DNA of 64,000 nt. Source: Cyanodermella asteris. Taxonomy: Eukaryota; Ascomycota; Lecanoromycetes; Ostropales; Stictidaceae. This document shows, one piece after another, positions 31,863-44,188 of this stretch. The translations under genes and the position numbers were made by a program. How positions within the stretch are numbered: the first letter of the stretch is position 1; each line of letters opens with the position of its first letter. A model generated the notes under the pieces. That model was not told where the DNA came from. It did not search any database and saw only the letters and a program-made list of their open reading frames with translations. The stretch covers positions 1,990,723-2,054,722 of the forward strand of contig UYJD01000001.1 of the NCBI GenBank assembly GCA_900618795.1, written 5' to 3'.

Positions 31863-33582
31863 TTATGGACTCTTCCTCTGCGGGTCACGAGGGAACAGCG
31901 TTGCTTGCCTCACGTTAGGCAGACCCAACCAAAGCATCGTGATTCTGTTCAAGCCCATGCCTCCACCACCATGCGGTCCACATCCATTCCTGAACGCGTC
32001 GATGTAGTGCTTGAAGCCTTCGCTCTCGGGATTCTGGCCCAGCTCCCTCATTCTCCTCGTCAACACCTCCGGGTCATGCACACGCTGAGCACCGCTCATG
32101 ATCTCTTGGCCTCTCATGAAAGCATCGTAACTCCGAGTGAACTTGGGGTTCTCGGGGTCGCCGTGAGTGTAGCTGGGACGCGCGCTTGCGGGGTAGCCGG
32201 TCATGAAGTAGAAGTCGGTGCCGTACTTCTCGTACACGAGCTTGCCTAGGGTCTTCTCTTGTACGGTGCTAATGTCCTCATCCTCTGATGCATCCTCAAC
32301 TCCAGCTTCCTTCAACATTTTGATGCCCTCCTGGAACGTCAGACGTGGGGCCTTGCCCTCGGGAATCTTGAAGTTGCCGGCATCGGGGTACTCGCGTTGG
32401 ATCACGGACATCCAATATGCCCCACGGCTGCGAATGCCCTGGAAGATGAATTGCAGACACTCCTCGGCCATGTCGATGACTTCTGACCAGTCATTGCGGA
32501 TTCTCATCTCGAAGTCGAGACCAGTGAACTATGAATGTCAGTGGAGTGCCTCGTCAGGCGCAATTTCGACTCACCTCAGTCAAGTGCCTGGGAGTGTTGC
32601 TATTCTCAGCTCGATATACAGCACCGATCTCGAAAACTCTGTCCATGTCACCGGAAATGGCCATCTGCTTGTAGAACTGCGGGCTCTGCGTCAGGTATGC
32701 AGACGAGTTGAAGTACTTGATTTCAAACACACTGCTCCCTCCCTCAGTCGCCTCGCCCGCAATCTTCGGCGTCTGCAGCGCAACGAAGCCATTTTTGGAC
32801 ATGAACTCGGTGTACAGGACTGTTATCAAGCCATTGATGGCAAATATACCCTGATTTAACGGTGTTCGCAGATCAATTGTCCTGTTGTTCAAACGAGTAG
32901 ACAGCGCAACCAAAGGTGCACCTGACTCGTCAAGCTCCCCCTCTTTGACTTCGTCGCTGATCGGTGGTGGGTGCATGGCATCCTTGACCTGCATAGGAAG
33001 CTGCGGCGGCCCTTCGACAACGAGGTAGATCTTCTCAACATGAAGCTCGAGGCCGGAGATGGTGGCCGACTGAATGGGTTCTCGGGGCGCTTTCACAGCA
33101 CCGGTGACGACCACGATCGACTCTCTGCTCAGATTGCTGCACCACTTGATCATCAGACGCGAGATGCCCTGCTCTCCGCCCTCTGCAATCACCGCCTGTA
33201 TGTTCTCGGCACGCTGTCTCAAGTCGAGGAAGGCCAACTTGGCTGATTGATTTCGAGCATTGTGAACGCGAGCCTCGATCGTGGCCGTCTCGCCCTCCTT
33301 CAAATCCTTCAGCTCTTTAAGTGTAGTACCATCTTTTTCGCGAAGACCGTTAGCGAGACGCCCGTACAGGTGCTTGGCCGTGTCATTTGCTTCAGCCTCT
33401 TCTCGTTTCTTGCGCTCCTCTTCGGCTCGTAGGGCGGCTGCTTCGGCCTTCTTTCGCTCTTTCTCTGCTTTGGCTAAAGCCTTCTTGGAGGGCCCCTTGT
33501 CGGCTGCTTGGCCTTCCGCCGCAGCAGGTTGGACCTGCGCGTCCTTCAGACGCTCTGGAATATTCGACTGTTCTGAGGCCAT
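31863..33582 (-). CDS. DPS1: Cytosolic aspartyl-tRNA synthetase
   Basis: Two exons, 33582-32575 and 32528-31863, are joined over a 46-base intron to give 557 residues, the size of yeast Dps1. The N-terminus is a Lys/Glu-rich helix (KKALAKAEKERKKAEA) that helps bind tRNA. The OB-fold anticodon domain follows (ARVHNARNQSAKLAFLDLRQ). The class IIb catalytic core has motif 2 (FEIGAVYRAENSNTPRHLTE, cut by the intron right after HLTE and continuing FTGLDFEM). Motif 3 is at the end (GGGGMGLNRITMLWLGLPNV, then FPRDPQR). It charges tRNA-Asp with aspartate for cytosolic translation. The start at MASEQ was preferred. An in-frame Met 27 codons upstream would add a Pro/Ser leader. Confidence 0.95.
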
Positions 33583-34559
33583 CGTCGGTGTTGTAGGTGA
33601 GTCTTGACTTTTTGGAGGGGCGCTTTCTGGTTGTGCGGAGTGCTCCCCGCAAAGGTGGGACAAACATTTTGACAGCGGGCTTCACATCTATGACTCAATT
33701 CCACATCTTATATATCCTAGCATTCAGCCCGTTGGAAAAACCTGTCGTCAATTTCAACTTTGAATCGCGGTTCTCTACCTGGAGAGAACTGCATTGTGAT
33801 GTCTTGTCACTGACATGCCCAGCTCCTGAACGCTAGTCAACTTTCGAGCATGAAAGCTCGATCAAAAACTCCGGAACTCACAATCATCGGCATTCTCCTT
33901 TTGAGCATACTCGATTGGAAGATAAGGCCTCACCGCAAGTTATTCCAAAGCTAGCAATACTCAGACTGTGCCGAAAGCTCAACAGAGACCTTCGCGCTCT
34001 TTGCTGGCTATGGATGCCGTCAGTATGGCTACAGTATCGTCATAAAAGCTTCTAGGTGAACACGCCGACATCTTGTGGACTTTCCTGATAGAGTAATTGT
34101 TACGACTTGACAGGTATTGCCACACTTCGATCGACAACGTGATGACTTGATAGCCGAGTTCGGTACTTCCCGAGGATCTTGGCTTTCCAAAGCATTCGCA
34201 ATCCCATCATGTTCAGCCAGATGCTCGTAATCTTGCCCCGATCAATTTCAATTGTCGTTCAGTTGGCGCATGCCAAGCTCCAATACAGCATCGCGTGTCA
34301 GCAGCATGATTATGGCTTGAAAACCTACTACACATCTACCAAGACGATGGACAGAGGGTAAGCTAAGAGAGTTCTCACTGCTCAGTCACGAAATGCTGAG
34401 GCCGTGTAAATTGATGTTGAGCAACTTCTTCGGGCCCGAACTGCAGGTTCAGAGAGGGCTTGGTCGGCGTCCATATATTCGTCCTGGCGAACGTGCTATG
34501 TGCCTTCACGCTCCTCAAGCACCAAGAGTAAAGAAGTTACTGAATCATAGTCAATGACG
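33583..34559. other. Intergenic region, nothing recognised
   Basis: The 977 bases contain the promoter of the aspartyl-tRNA synthetase gene on the left. No coding resemblance or repeat is seen in the rest. Confidence 0.4.
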
Positions 34560-35282
34560 ATGTTATCGCTCATCTAGCAATTTTTACTTTTCTTTGTTGC
34601 ATCTGCCCTGGCTCAGGGCAGCCTCGGCGGCCTGCTTCAGTCTCAACCCGACCTAAGCCGTCTCCTCGAGCTCATCACCATCTCCGACCTCAACTCTACT
34701 CTGTCCGATGCCTCTAATATTCCAAACAATGTCATCTTCTCGCCCTCTTTGGAAAACATCACGGTCCCTAGTGCGGAAGGGGTCAATCTATCGTTCACCG
34801 TCTAGCCAGATGGCTCTGCTTTCGTCAACGGCGCGAAAATCACGTTCGCCAATTCCATCTGCTACAATGCCGTCGTGCAAATTATCGATACGCGAGAAAT
34901 TCCCCGCTCGCTTCTGACCGAACTGACTTCTGGTAGCCTCTTGAACCCGCTCGTGCCGCCGCCTGAACGCGCTTCGATTCAGCCTTCACTACCTGCAGTT
35001 TCGCGCGTGGCATTCAAAGGCGCAAGCAGCGCGTCGAGCTTACCAGTCAGCCAAGTCTCGTTCGCAAAAATCTCACCCAAAGCGTACACCACCCCGGCGG
35101 TCCTCAAGACTGCAGCAGCCGCAGTAATGCCTACTCAAGGATCGGCAGTGGATGTAACTACATCCACTACCGCTGCAGCTACCGCCACGTTGAACGTTGC
35201 TACAGCAGCCGCTGCCAGTCTAGGTGATCCACTACATGGGGCAATGGCGCTAGCTGGCGGTCTTCTTGAATTTGGGCTCTGA
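34560..35282 (+). pseudogene. Fasciclin-domain secreted protein, decayed copy
   Basis: One frame of 241 codons runs from ATG to stop but contains two in-frame TAG codons, at 34575-34577 inside the signal peptide (MLSLI then QFLLFFVASALAQ) and at 34803-34805 (LSFTV then PDGSAFVNGAKI). What remains resembles one fungal FAS1 domain: GGLLQSQPDLSRLLELI, NVIFSPSLENI and SAFVNGAKITFANSICYNAVVQIID. About 60 residues of the domain centre are missing. The C-terminal part is Ser/Ala/Thr-rich with a hydrophobic end (AMALAGGLLEFGL), as in GPI-anchored fasciclins. No frameshift is seen, so the gene decayed recently. Fasciclin proteins act in adhesion at the cell surface. Confidence 0.7.
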
Positions 35283-36745
35283 GTGAGTATAGGCGTGAAT
35301 GCTGTTCAGATTTAGTCCTCTCCAAAAAGGAGACGGGATAGCTGAGTACGCCAAGTACCGTAGAAAAACCAGTAGCAAGTCCACCAATTGCGGTCAGACC
35401 ATCAAACGCGCACGTGACTACGCGATTGAGTTTTGAGCCGCCATCGCCCCTTTGCCATGCGCCCTTGTGCGCTCACTATCCTTTACAAGATTGATGATAC
35501 AAGCCTCATAGAGCAGATTGGGGCGATCTCCACGCGTCAATCGGATGCATACACAGATCCTTCTTGCATTGAAGAGTTTTGCGGCTCCAATGTCGAGCAT
35601 GTGCCTCATGTGCTGTCCGGCTCGCTGAGCGCACCAGGAATTCTTCAAGCATGTTTGCTAAATATTGGGTCTGAGCACACCTGCTTTTGACATCCATCAA
35701 TCTATCTGGCTTGCTTGCCTGCTTCCGAAACAAACTCTGTGGTTAGTACCTTTTCCACTTTGCATAGCAACTTCGCGCAAACAGGTCCGACCGCCGCACC
35801 CACATGACCTGATTATGCACGTTAGCGGTAAGTGTGCTCCCTTTTTCATTCGCATCTTCAGCTCTTGGCAGTCTGCTCACAATGCGTGGAGCCTGGGCAT
35901 CAAGGTCGCCTTGGAAATTCCGTCAAGTCCTCTTACCAAAGTACTAGTGGGGTTGCCGACCTGCCTGCCCTTCAAGTTCTTGACTGCATACTATTCGACA
36001 TCCAGCTTTGATTCTTCCGTCTTCGGCAGCTTGCAGCGACAGCGCGCCTGCCCACCTTTCGGACCCGGCACAACAACATCTTCCCTGCTCTCAGATCCCG
36101 TTGCCTTGTCAACCTTCCGCGTGTAAAGTCCCTCCTTTGCAAGCCTTAGCTTGTGGACAACGAAACTGCCAATTCCGCATTTCAGCTCGGAAGTTTTGAT
36201 CAGCACGTTGTTGAAGTAAAGACTAACGACAGCAAGCTAGGAGGACACCATCTGTTGCTGGTAGGTCAGATTCATCGTCCTCAGGATGCTCCTCAGACAT
36301 CTCCTCATTGTGAGCTTTCAGCAACGCAACAGCGGTGCAAGCCCTTGTTTTCCCCGACCTTGACGATGATATGGGATGGATAGTAGCTAACGAGTACAGC
36401 TCATGCAATCCTGCATCGGAAGCAGTCGCAGTCCGTTCACGGCTAATTCGTCGCCGGTCGGAATACATCTGACCGAGTTCGGACTGCCTCTTCGCTAGTA
36501 ATGACTCTCACTGACCGAAAACAGGCCTCACTTCTGCAGCTTCAGGAAAGTGAGTCACGCTGCCCAAAAGCGCTTGTCGGACTTCATCCACAAGTTCCTG
36601 CAGGGTCATCGACCACAGCTGTCTTTGACTGTTCATTTACAGCTCAGTTCTGCCCTTCCCTTCCCCCGCTTTCGGGACTCAACTTTCGACGACAACTTGT
36701 ACCCACAAAGAACTAGAAGAGTGGGCTGGTAACGGACACTTAGCA
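35283..36745. other. Intergenic region upstream of the RNA-dependent RNA polymerase
   Basis: No family resemblance was found in the short frames on either strand (for example 35665-36126, plus). The last 250 bases are the likely promoter and leader of the polymerase gene. Confidence 0.4.
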
Positions 36746-39700
36746 ATGGCGATTAGGACCGCGATGCCACGCCCTGTGCATCGGAACCACGCGAACCCCG
36801 CGCCAACAAACGCAAATGCAAACCACCGACGATCCCCGAACCAGGCACGGAGTAGCCTGACCCCGGCCGAGACAGAGATATGCTTGAGGGTCGGTGGCTT
36901 GCCTTTTACATGGACAACAAAGAACTGCTTCGACTTCTTCAGTCAATTCGGCAACATCACCAATATTTTCATCTTTCAGCACAAAGTTGGTCCAAAAGAT
37001 GGCGCTTCGCGAGGTGAGGCAAAGATCACGTTCAGTCCACCACCCAAGGAACGCTTCTACACACGGCCTGTCGAGATCCAGCAGAGTGGAGGCAGGAAAC
37101 TGAACCTGAAATTTCAGATCATCGACAACAGCAAGCACTCACGTCGAGGCGACCGGATCCAGGTCCATGCAAGGTCTGTCAGCTGTGGCATCATGCAGGG
37201 CGATGCCACCATGCTCGAGATGTTCACAACCCACGACTTTCCACCGGGAAACGTGAAGCAGCACCCAGCAATTCGTTTCTCACCCATCGCGTTGGACGTG
37301 GCGCCCGAGCACCATGAATTCAGCATCAATTTCCCGGTTCACCATAGGGTGCAAGACGATCAATCGCCAATGAATCGTACCGACGTCCACAGAATCACTT
37401 TCACGCTCAGACAACGCCTACAGGTTCTGTATTCCGCACATCCTAAAGAGCCTGGTCTGATTGTACTGGCTTTCAATTCTGAGATCGTCCCTAAATGCTT
37501 TCGCAAGGGCGAGGAAGATAGCTTCTTCAAGGACCGACCATTCGTATGGGACGAGAGAAACTCATACTATCGCCAAACAGATGTTCTGCTAGATCCGCTC
37601 GCGACCGCTGCCCTGAAGCGCCCTGCAAGCCTTCGCCGAGATGACTCCGTGATCAACTTGGGCAGATGGACAGCCTACTCTTTAGTCGTTGATGTGAGAG
37701 GAGATCGTGGACGGGAGAAATCTGCTCTGTACAGCCTGCTGGACACCTTCAGAAAGTACAACGTCAATGTCCAGGAAGCGCCAAATTTCATCCTACGACC
37801 AAACATGAACGTCCCCACTGTCTGGTCACTAATTGACCCTCCACCGACCCAAGACGGACAGCGCAGCAGCCTCTCCGAGATGCTTGCCGGCAAGCTTCCA
37901 GTCAGCTTCAATGTGCGCTATCAGCTCGAAGTCTGCATTTCTGGTGGATGGCTCAACGAATATAGTCTGAACACCGAATGGGTCGACAAGATTCGGAACA
38001 TGGATCCGCTCCGAGCATGCGCGCTGCTTGAGCATGTTGCTATTGACCGTCCAGAACAAAGAATCCGTCGTATTCTGGACCCATTTTCCATCTTTCAATG
38101 GTCTGTCCCAAAGCAATCAGTTCTGACGCAGAAATGTCCCGACGGCAAGGTCATCATTCGTTCGGCAACCATCACTCCAACCACCATCATCTTCAACACA
38201 CCTTCGATCGAGATAAGCAACCGCGTCATCCGTGCATTCGACAGACATACCGACCGCTTCCTGCGCATACGCTTTCTCGACGAACGTATCATGGGTCGTA
38301 TCTACGGACGATCTGGATCGCGAAACGACAATGAGGTGTATACGCGAATCAAGAGGGTGCTCGACAATGGCCTGGAGGTTGGTGATCGTCATTACGACTT
38401 GCTCGCATGGGGCAATTCACAGTTTCGCGAAAATGGAGCATACTTCTTTTCGAAAACCACCGGAGTCGACGCAGACATGATCCGTGAGTGGATGGGCAAT
38501 TTCAGCAACATCAAAGTTGTTGCCAAATATGCCGCGCGCATTGGTCAATGCTTCTCCACCACGAGGGACGTCAAGGACATCAAGCCAAGAATTCTGAGTA
38601 TTGCGGACGTCGAGCGCAACGGCTGCAACTTCACCGATGGCGTGGGCAAGATGTCTTCCCTCATCGCCCGCATGGCAGGCCAAGATTTCCGTCAATTCCG
38701 CAAAGCCGAGGAAGTCCCTTCGGCGTATCAGTTCCGCCTTGGTGGATGTAAGGGCGTGCTCACGGTCTGGCCGGACATGAAAGGCTTGGACATTTGTCTT
38801 CGTCCAAGCCAAGACAAATTCAAATCAGCCGCTGACAAACTTGAGATCATCAGACACTCACAAGCTACCGAGTTCTCCTTGAATCGCCAGCTCATCATGG
38901 TGCTGTCCGCGCTCGGCATCCCTCACAACATCTTCATCGACAAGGCTGCGCTGCAGCTCGACATGATTCACAGATCGATGACTGATCCTGATGTTGCCAG
39001 AAAGGCATTGCGTACCAGCATTGACGCCAACCATACCACCCCTATGATGGCTGATATGGTTGTCGCCGGATTCCAGAGCAGCGAAGAGCCTTTTCTCATG
39101 GCGCTCTTGAACTTGTGGCGGGCGTGGTCGATCAAGTACTTGAAGGAAAAAGCTAGAATTCACGTCACACAAGGTGTGGTGGTCATTGGTGTTACTGATG
39201 AAGCGGAGGTGCTTCAAGGTCACTTCGATGCAGATCAGCACCACCTCGAGAACAAGAATCAACAAGAGCGGCTCAAAGCCGTGCCCGAAGTTTTCCTCCA
39301 GATTTCAAATTACGAGGGCACCGGACAGTCGAAGGTGCTTCTCGGTCCAATGATACTGGCACGCAACCCTTCACTCCATGCTGGCGACATCCGTGTTGTT
39401 CAGGGCGTTGATAATCAGAAGCTGCGTCACTTGATGGATGTCGTTGTTCTGCCGCAGACCGGAGATCGCGATGTTGCGAGTATGTGTTCTGGTGGCGATC
39501 TAGACGGAGACGACTTCCTTGTCTGCTGGGACCCCGAACTTATCCCACCTGAGTGGAACGTGCCAGCGATGGACTTTGCACCACCGACTCCTCTGACCAA
39601 AGAAAAAGTCACCTTGAATGATCTGACCTCATTCTATGTACGGTACATGAAGAATACTGAGCTCGGTCAGATTGCACATCACCATCTGGCCCATGCGGAC

Positions 39701-40805
39701 CAGTGGCCAGTGGGCGTCAAAGACGAGCGATGCATCCGCCTTGCAAAGTTGCATTCCGATGCCGTTGACTACCCCAAAAGCGGAGTTGAAGCCATCATTG
39801 ACGAAGACCTGAGAGTCAAGAAGTGGCCCCACTTCATGGAGAAGAAGAACTCGTACAGGTCTGCGAGCGCTCTGGGCAAATTATACGACACCGTCCGTCG
39901 AGAAGGATTCGAGCCCTCGTATGACCTCCCATTCGACCAACGCATTCTGAAAGCATACCCGACGAGCGAAGAACAAGAGCAGGCAGCATGGGAGATCAAG
40001 CGGCTCTACGACGCGGCGCTTCGGCGCCTCATGCAACAGCACGGGATCGCCAGCGAGTTTGAGGTATGGTCCACGTTTGTGATGGACTACAACAGCACCA
40101 TGAGCGACTACAAGTTTGCAGAGGCACTCGGCCAGGATGTGTCTGCCATCAAGGACCAATACGTCAGCATTTGCGTCGAGAAAGCTGGTGGCAGTCAATC
40201 CGAGCTTATTGCACCATTCATCGTGGCCATGTACAAGGTTACTCAGAGGGAGATGGCAGACGCACTGTATGAATGCAACACCGTGCGCTTCGATCAAGAC
40301 GGGCATCCGATGGCGTTGCGAGACAAGAGCCCTGCGTCGATGCCTTTCATGAGCTTCCCTTGGCTGTTCTCGCACATGATGTGCAAGATTGCTAGAGAGT
40401 ATCAGGCTTTGCAGCAAGGTGTCAGCACGAGTGGACTGGCGGTTTTGAATCTGAATGACGGCACTTCCACTACCACGCCTGCTGCACCTTTGACAGATGC
40501 GGATCGCGCCGTTTCAGCCAAGCCGACGCCAGCACCGTCCCCTGTGCAACTGAACGAGACGCGTACAGAGGCAAATGACTCCAGTCGAGCTGGGTCTCTG
40601 AGTCACTCAAACAAACGATCAGGCAGCGACAGCAGCGATGAAGTCGACGACGACGACGATGAGGATGAGGATGAGGATGAGGATGAGGATGAGGATGAGG
40701 ATGAGGATGAGGATGAGGATGANNNNNNNNNNNNNNNNNNNNNNNNNTGACGCGTCGGATACCAAAGGTGGCTCAGCGATGGATCGATTGGACGACATAT
40801 TCTGA
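36746..40805 (+). CDS. RNA-dependent RNA polymerase of the RNA-silencing type
   Basis: A single long exon of more than 1,330 residues, cut near the end by an N-run. It would make double-stranded RNA from single-stranded templates for Dicer. Residues ~45-125 form an RRM-like fold (ICLRVGGLPFTWTTKNCFDF). The eukaryotic RdRP domain runs from about residue 420 to 1000, with IGQCFSTTRDVKDIKPRI, NFTDGVGKMS, FRLGGCKGVL and the catalytic Asp triad in SGGDLDGDDFLVCWDPELI (about residue 915). The order fits the Rdp1/SAD-1-like branch. The C-terminus is Ser-rich, then a long Asp/Glu run encoded by a GAGGAT microsatellite. After the gap, DASDTKGGSAMDRLDDIF and a stop at 40803-40805 appear to close the gene. 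Confidence 0.92.
40655..40722 (+). repeat. (GAGGAT)n microsatellite encoding a Glu-Asp run
   Basis: About ten perfect hexamers run directly into the N-run. They encode alternating Glu and Asp inside the polymerase C-terminus. The assembly probably broke here because of the repeat, so the real copy number is unknown. Confidence 0.9.
40723..40747. other. Assembly gap (25 N)
   Basis: Exactly 25 N at the end of the GAGGAT repeat inside the polymerase gene. The size is probably a placeholder. Confidence 0.95.
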
Positions 40806-41298
40806 TAGCTTGTCAAGAGTCGAATGATTAACTCCATGCTCCAATTGTGGTCAATCATGGGGCAGAGCATCGGATACATTTTCGATCTGGACACAGTGTG
40901 AGGGCTGCTGTGAACCTTGCACGAAACGCATGCTCGGACAACAGCATGCTGTCAGTGAAAGGCCAGAATTCTAGATATTGTATCAATGAAAGAATGGAAA
41001 TTACTGAAATGAATATTTGCTCCCTTTAGAAATGTGCCTGCATCGAAGATCTCGCCTTTCCCTGTCAGAACAAATCGGTAAAGTAGCCCGTGTAACCTGA
41101 AGCTTGCACACAGATTCAGCGAGAATTATGTCAGAAAGGCAGTCCATGAACAAATTCTTGTCCTTCTATGTGACTCGAAAATTTTGCTGTCCCGCAAGCA
41201 CGACTGAGGTTGGTTGTTCTTGAGGTCGACGGAAGTTTTGGTGTTTTTTTCCCACGCCAACAAAACATATTGCACCACGAATTTGACCAACACCCGAG
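40806..41298. other. Intergenic region between the polymerase and Elongator genes
   Basis: The 493 AT-richer bases hold a terminator and a promoter on the same strand. No other feature is seen. Confidence 0.4.
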
Positions 41299-42297
41299 AT
41301 GGCTGGATACGGTCTTTCAATCCCCCAACTATTGGCCCCTCACATCTCGACTCTGAAGAGGCATTCGCTTCTCCTAATCACGTACGTCCTGGGCGCGTCG
41401 TCGAATTGGCTGCTTCTCCGCCTCCTCCAGTCCACCCTGAGCCCAGGGCAAGACCAGCCCGACCGACCACCTACCGGCGTGATCCTCCTCAGCTTCCTTC
41501 GCGATCACGGCTTCTGGCGTGATGGCGCTCGAAAACTGGTAGGTAATTCTATTCCTAGTCTACATTCTAGGTCCACGCCATTCCCGAAAGAAAGTCGTGA
41601 GATCTGATCTTTCAGGGCAGGGCGTCGATCTAGGCCGACTGGCGACGCATAATCGCTTCCTCTTCGTCGATGGCCTGACCGAGTTGTTTTCAGGCACGTA
41701 TGCGGGCAACGTAGGGAAGCCGGGGGTTCAAGATGGGCATGTTGTGCTTCGTGATGCGAGTTTGCGGAGTATCGAGGCTGTGGTGCTCGAGCTTGCGAAG
41801 CGGATGAACGGCAATCCGGATACGGGGGCCACCGAACTGGTTCTCGATGGCTTGGATTTCGTGATGGCTGCTACGGAGGGTACGGCTATTGAGGTTTTGG
41901 AAATGATTACAAAGTGGCGACAGGTACGTTCGAGCCTGTGTACTTCACGGTCACTAGCAGGTTTTCGAGATGTGAGAACCTGAACGCTGACGAACTTTCT
42001 ACGTGGGTTTAGATCGTGGACAGCGTCGTCGTCACGGCGTCCGCGGATAGCCCGTTGATACACGACACGAGGACGAAGTTAGAGGCGGAGCATCGGGCTC
42101 ATGTGGTGGGATTGGGTCATTTGGCGGAACGGATCATGGGGCTGAGACTGTTGGATTCGGGGACAGCGAAGGACGTTAGTGGTGTTTTGAGAGTAAGTCG
42201 AGGGGCGATGGCGGATGAGGATGTCGAGGAAGGGGAGTTTCTGTATTTTGTGGGAGGCGATGGGGGTGTTAAGGTGTTTGAGCGAGGAGCACAGTGA
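41299..42297 (+). CDS. ELP6: Elongator complex protein 6
   Basis: Three exons (41299-41542, 41616-41923, 42013-42297) with introns of 73 and 89 bases give 278 residues. Elp6 is a RecA-like ATPase-fold subunit that forms a hexameric ring with Elp4 and Elp5 in the Elongator complex, needed for wobble-uridine modification of tRNAs. Visible blocks are the N-terminal PQLLAPHISTLKRHSLLLIT, FLRDHGFWRDGARKLVGQGV across the first junction, NRFLFVDGLTELFSG, VLDGLDFVMAATEGT with the conserved LDGLD motif, and VVVTASADSPLIH near the third exon. The first donor was set at GTAATT because only that junction keeps frame. Confidence 0.85.
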
Positions 42298-42903
42298 GAA
42301 TGAGGTGATCAATGCCATCAAACGAAGCCATGGGCAGTCCGTCCAGCAGCCTTACAGCCCGTTCTGGTGCGTATTGATGAGCTTCGAAGAGCGACCAAGA
42401 GCTGTGATGGCTTTGAAACGTAGCAAGAGCAACGCTGACACCAAAAGCTCGTGAATATTATTCGATGTGAGTGCCGGGGAGGGCTTGCTCTAGACCGTAG
42501 CAATGCATGGAGCAGTCAAAGTTGAAAGCATTTTGGTAAGGTCATTTGCGTTTAGCCAGCTTTGAATGCCGAGATGCGCAGAAGAGCTCGAATAGAAGTT
42601 GTCTCAGACCACCAACAAATTATTCGCAAACAGTTTCGGCAAATGGTTCAGACTTGGCGAATCGAGTGAGTCGAGATACGAGCGGCCGGAGCCGGCGAAA
42701 TGTGCTACCGGTGTCCCATCACGTGAGCGCTAGGGCTACCATCCACAAGCGGTTGGCCAAGCCGGGCGTGCAAGCGGAGTTGAAGCGACCTCTTGTCCGC
42801 TCTGAGAGAATTTACTAACCACCAGCGCAAAGGGTATGTGACGCCTGCTCTCAACCGATCGTTGCCATACTGACATTATCTTGCGCAGAGACCCTGATTC
42901 AAG
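42298..42903. other. Promoter region of eL37
   Basis: The 606 bases hold no coding resemblance. The region should contain the ELP6 terminator and the ribosomal-protein promoter. Confidence 0.4.
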
Positions 42904-43404
<501 letters not shown>

Positions 43405-44188
43405 ACGCGATTCTCTCCAAACGTCGGAATTGTATTGTTGAATGAAGAGTTTGATGATTGTGGGGCGCGGGAACGAAAATGAAATCGGTGTTTTGAGCGT
43501 CATCGGGATCGAACCATCTGGTGCATTAACGCCATGAACGGGTCTGGCTTCTTTTTATGATTGGTAGCTGGGAACTGAACCTACGAATCCAAATCATACA
43601 TCAACTTCAATCCAACCACTCACATGCAGGGCGCGTTGTCTTGTTCGGACTGAGATGATTTCTTGAACTGACTGAACAGGAGCCACGCGGAAGAGGGAAC
43701 GATGTGCGAGCAGATTGTTGTTAGTCGCCTCTGTGATTGCAACACTTCAAAAGATAACCTTGGTTGGCCATGCATCCATGACACATCGGAAACCGCACGA
43801 GAACGTCCGAGCTGTTCATGAACCCGCTACACCAGACCTTTCACACCTGTTACGAAATGGCAGGCCAATCTTCGACTTCCACAGGGTTGGTTGACCTTGC
43901 TGACAATGCCAAATTGCCTGCGATTGCTCTGGGCTTGAAATCCTACCAATCGATGTTTTGTTTGCTCCACATTACGTCCGGAAGCAGTTGGAGCGAACTT
44001 CTCACTACTAATGATGGCAGGTGGCCATGCCTAAGGATTCTGGGCTACAGAACGTGCCTCGACAAACTGGCGTCTTCCTACACCGAAGCCGACAACATTG
44101 CGCTCAGCGATGTTTTGAACAATCAGCAGCAGGGCACTTTTTGACACTACGACGGCGGAAGAGAGTCGCCAGCAGCGAGCACAGCTTT
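43405..44188. other. Intergenic region, nothing recognised
   Basis: The 784 bases lie between convergent genes. Two short stretches on the minus strand (near 43500 and 43570) resemble tRNA T-loops but do not fold as tRNAs. A 108-codon frame at 43818-44144 has no recognised relatives. Confidence 0.4.

Noticed and set aside
43490-43590. Two T-loop-like stretches on the minus strand
   Set aside because: Neither has a five-pair T-stem nor a matching acceptor. Not called as tRNA.
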